A stretch of 64,000 bases of DNA from Hymenolepis diminuta (taxonomy: Eukaryota; Platyhelminthes; Cestoda; Cyclophyllidea; Hymenolepididae). The stretch lies in assembly GCA_900708905.1 (NCBI GenBank), contig CAADRB010000002.1:6278269-6342268 (forward strand). Reading direction: 5' to 3'. Every line of letters starts with the position of its first letter. Positions within the stretch are counted from its first letter, which is position 1. The notes below the pieces were generated by a model. The model was not told where the DNA came from. It ran no database searches and saw only the letters and a list, made by a program, of their open reading frames with translations. The translations under genes were made by a program, and so were the position numbers. Shown here one piece after another: positions 62,801 through 64,000 of this stretch.

Positions 62801-64000
62801 AAATTCAGAGATGTTTTTCTTTGAGGTCTAAGAATTGATAGTTTTTAAGGTCTTAAGCTTGAAGCCAATTTCAATTAATTTTATTGACTTGGATTGCAAT
62901 ATTTTACAAGAAGACACTGAGCTCTGATTCGGTTCATAGATGTTTGGTTCCCGTATTCATCAAAAAAAGATGTCTTTTGGACTTCTTGGCGTTAATTCTT
63001 CGTCTTTTAAGATTATTCTGTTAATGTAATGCATTTGGCAGCTGACCATCGAAATGTTTTTTACAATGTAATAAGCCCATTCTATCGAGGATACGGATTG
63101 GACAAAAGAAGTATTGCTTTCACGTTCTTGTATATTGAAGAGAGGTCTGCGAGACCTATCTGATTGCCTTTTTGCACTATATAATTTTTGTAGCTTTTAT
63201 TTATAATGTTTTGTAAGGTCATATGGTGAAATTTTTCCTTTAGTTCGTAGTACAGCCCTGAACTTAGATTATTTTAAACTAGAGTAATGATAACTACTCG
63301 AACGCTATTGTCTTGAAAATCTCGTCGCAGATGGGTGCTTTCTTGGAGGATTTGCGCAATCAATGAAATCTTTTAAAATCACGGAATACTTGAAATGGTT
63401 CGAAGATTAGTGCTATTTATTTCGTTGCCTAGTGTTTCTCTCCCGAAAATTACAAGGAATAAATGTGTTACAGTTTTCATCTCTTCTCTCAGAATCCATT
63501 TGCATTAGTAATAAAAGCTGAATTCTAATAGACCTAACAGAACTTTTAATAGACAAACAGTGAATTAAAGTAGCGTGCATTAATTCTTTCCTTGTTCCTT
63601 TACTTTTCAGATCAAGGCGATACGAACATGTGGGAAAAGGGATTGCGTCACATGCAGTATTACCTCCAACCTGTTCGTCTTTTCCATCTCGCTTTGGGTA
63701 ACTACGATCTCGAATTAGCAGAATCCCTAGCCGAGCGCTCCCAACTGGACCCCAAAGAGTACCTACCAGTTCTTGCACAACTTCGAGCTATCACCTCTAA
63801 TGTCGACGGTGACACAAACTCAAACATTGCCTACCAACATGCACGAATTGATCTTCTCCTTCAGCGATATTCAAGCGCTCTTCGTGGTCTCCATTTGGCT
63901 GGTCCAGAGCACTGGAACGAGTTTTGTGATGTGGTTGAGAAACAGGGACTCTTCTCCGAAGCGCTTAATTTACTCCAACAGGGTTCTTCCCAGTTCTCTG
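53840..64000 (+). CDS. ELP1: Elongator complex protein 1 (IKAP), 5' part
   Basis: Scaffold of the Elongator complex, which makes the cm5 group on wobble uridine 34 of tRNAs. Exons: 53840-54091, 54127-54208, 54243-54323, 54363-54645, 54681-54904, 56301-56883, 56953-57123, 57297-57424, 59110-59427, 60793-61018, 61140-61298, 62137-62361, 62430-62515, 63611-64000 and beyond. The first four introns are 35, 34, 39 and 35 nt; later ones reach 1.7 kb. About 1069 codons are present against 1332 aa in human, so the C-terminal dimerisation region lies outside. Landmarks: MRNLK start, GEITWREDSKYFAVS and LYTTSNYHWSIK in the propellers, VLQMPRGN at 756-763, the EAIETMRRHRINFNLLYDYN helix, and DPKEYLP at 986-992. 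All introns are phase-consistent. A minus-strand candidate gene lies in the 57425-59109 intron. Confidence 0.95.
54905..56300 (+). other. ELP1 intron 5 (1.4 kb)
   Basis: Non-coding; no repeat or structured element recognised. Confidence 0.5.
57441..57446 (-). terminator. Possible poly(A) signal for the nested minus-strand transcript
   Basis: TTTATT on + reads AATAAA on minus, within the same ELP1 intron and about 780 nt downstream of the nested signal-peptide exon. AATAAA is common by chance in AT-rich DNA. Confidence 0.2.
58229..58378 (-). CDS. Candidate first exon of a small secreted peptide, nested in ELP1
   Basis: The minus strand reads 50 codons from ATG 58376-58378, with a good Kozak context (CAGAAATGGC), to a strong donor GTAAGA after 58229, phase 0. 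It starts MAPNRR, then a leucine-rich hydrophobic core (LLFSLLILGTLVEV) and a likely signal-peptidase site after ACLA. The rest is short: DPGCGSSYPRIYGR then HLNTWASQLA. IYGR could be an amidation-plus-cleavage site, as in neuropeptide precursors, but I recognise no known peptide. The 3' part is unresolved. Options are a 39-nt intron (58190-58228, TTTCTAG acceptor) into a short frame with one Cys, or a longer intron to an acceptor just right of about 57799, ending in a 29-residue basic helix with one Cys. It is antisense to ELP1 and entirely within its intron. A TATA-like TTTATAG lies about 40 nt upstream of the ATG. Confidence 0.4.
59428..60792 (+). other. ELP1 intron 9 (1.4 kb)
   Basis: Non-coding for ELP1. 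It holds a TATA-like GTATATAAAAC near 59660-59670 and, at 59830-59856, a TGGCGTCCAAAATG...TTTGTGGGG stretch resembling a retroelement tRNA primer-binding site or simply a short frame. Possibly a decayed LTR element; not demonstrated. Confidence 0.3.
61542..61613 (+). repeat. tRNA-like interspersed repeat, copy 3
   Basis: CAGGATGCGAATTTCTCA and the AGAGGGGCTCC block align with copies at 42259-42322 and 18685-18750. This copy is the most diverged. It lies in an ELP1 intron, in sense orientation. Confidence 0.4.
61913..61960 (+). repeat. tRNA-headed repeat, second A-box copy
   Basis: GTGCCTCGATAACGCAGTTG followed by TTAAGG, TACGTGTCTGCAAAGTCA parallels 33703-33750 almost position by position through the A box and anticodon-arm region; the B-box half is lost. 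It lies in the same ELP1 intron as copy 3 of the other repeat, about 300 bp apart, so both may belong to one SINE type. Confidence 0.4.
62516..63610 (+). other. ELP1 intron 13 (1.1 kb)
   Basis: Non-coding, T-rich; nothing recognisable inside. Ends with a clear TTTACTTTTCAG acceptor. Confidence 0.5.

Noticed and set aside
1..64000. Spliced-leader RNA gene, CRISPR array, bacterial operon or rRNA
   Set aside because: No flatworm spliced-leader exon that I remember, no regular spaced repeats and no rRNA signatures were seen; the window is a eukaryotic nuclear region.

Overview
The window is eukaryotic nuclear DNA: AT-rich (roughly one third G+C by eye), with GT-AG introns, long non-coding stretches and animal genes. 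Many introns are only 31-46 nt, and in several genes these sit at the 5' end while the large introns lie further 3'. This gradient is known from schistosomes, and tiny introns are common in parasitic flatworms. I infer a neodermatan flatworm (trematode or cestode); species cannot be fixed from the sequence alone.

Layout. 1-14.5 kb: no gene I can support. 14.5-16.3 kb (-): PP2A B55 regulatory subunit, head-to-head with WDR74/NSA1 (+, 16.7-19.3 kb). 20.3-34.9 kb (-): ODR4 homologue, stretched by introns of 3.1 and 8.9 kb that hold repeats and a strong hairpin. 34.9-37.6 kb: intergenic, with two degenerate copies of an LTR-like element. 37.6-40.7 kb (-): CEP83, head-to-head across 190 bp with EFCAB10 (+, 40.9-41.3 kb), which converges on ZFYVE19/ANCHR (-, 41.5-44.3 kb). 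44.3-51.1 kb: intergenic, with an intact-looking 318-bp solo LTR flanked by a 5-bp duplication. 51.1-51.8 kb (-): PRADC1-like secreted PA-domain protein. 53.8-64.0 kb (+): ELP1, cut by the window end, with a candidate antisense secreted-peptide exon nested in one intron.

Functional picture: mostly single-copy housekeeping genes (phosphatase targeting, 60S ribosome assembly, tRNA wobble modification by Elongator, ER UFM1/GPCR biogenesis, abscission control) plus a divergent ciliary pair (CEP83 centriole distal appendage and EFCAB10 axonemal). They are not an operon or a dedicated system; the tight head-to-head spacing suggests shared promoters.

Exon maps were built by hand from reading frame, splice signals and remembered family sequences. 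Each model closes in frame from ATG to stop, except ELP1, which runs off the end. The most novel items are the nested peptide exon, the solo-LTR family, a tRNA-like repeat family in at least three copies, and several near-perfect hairpins in introns and spacers.
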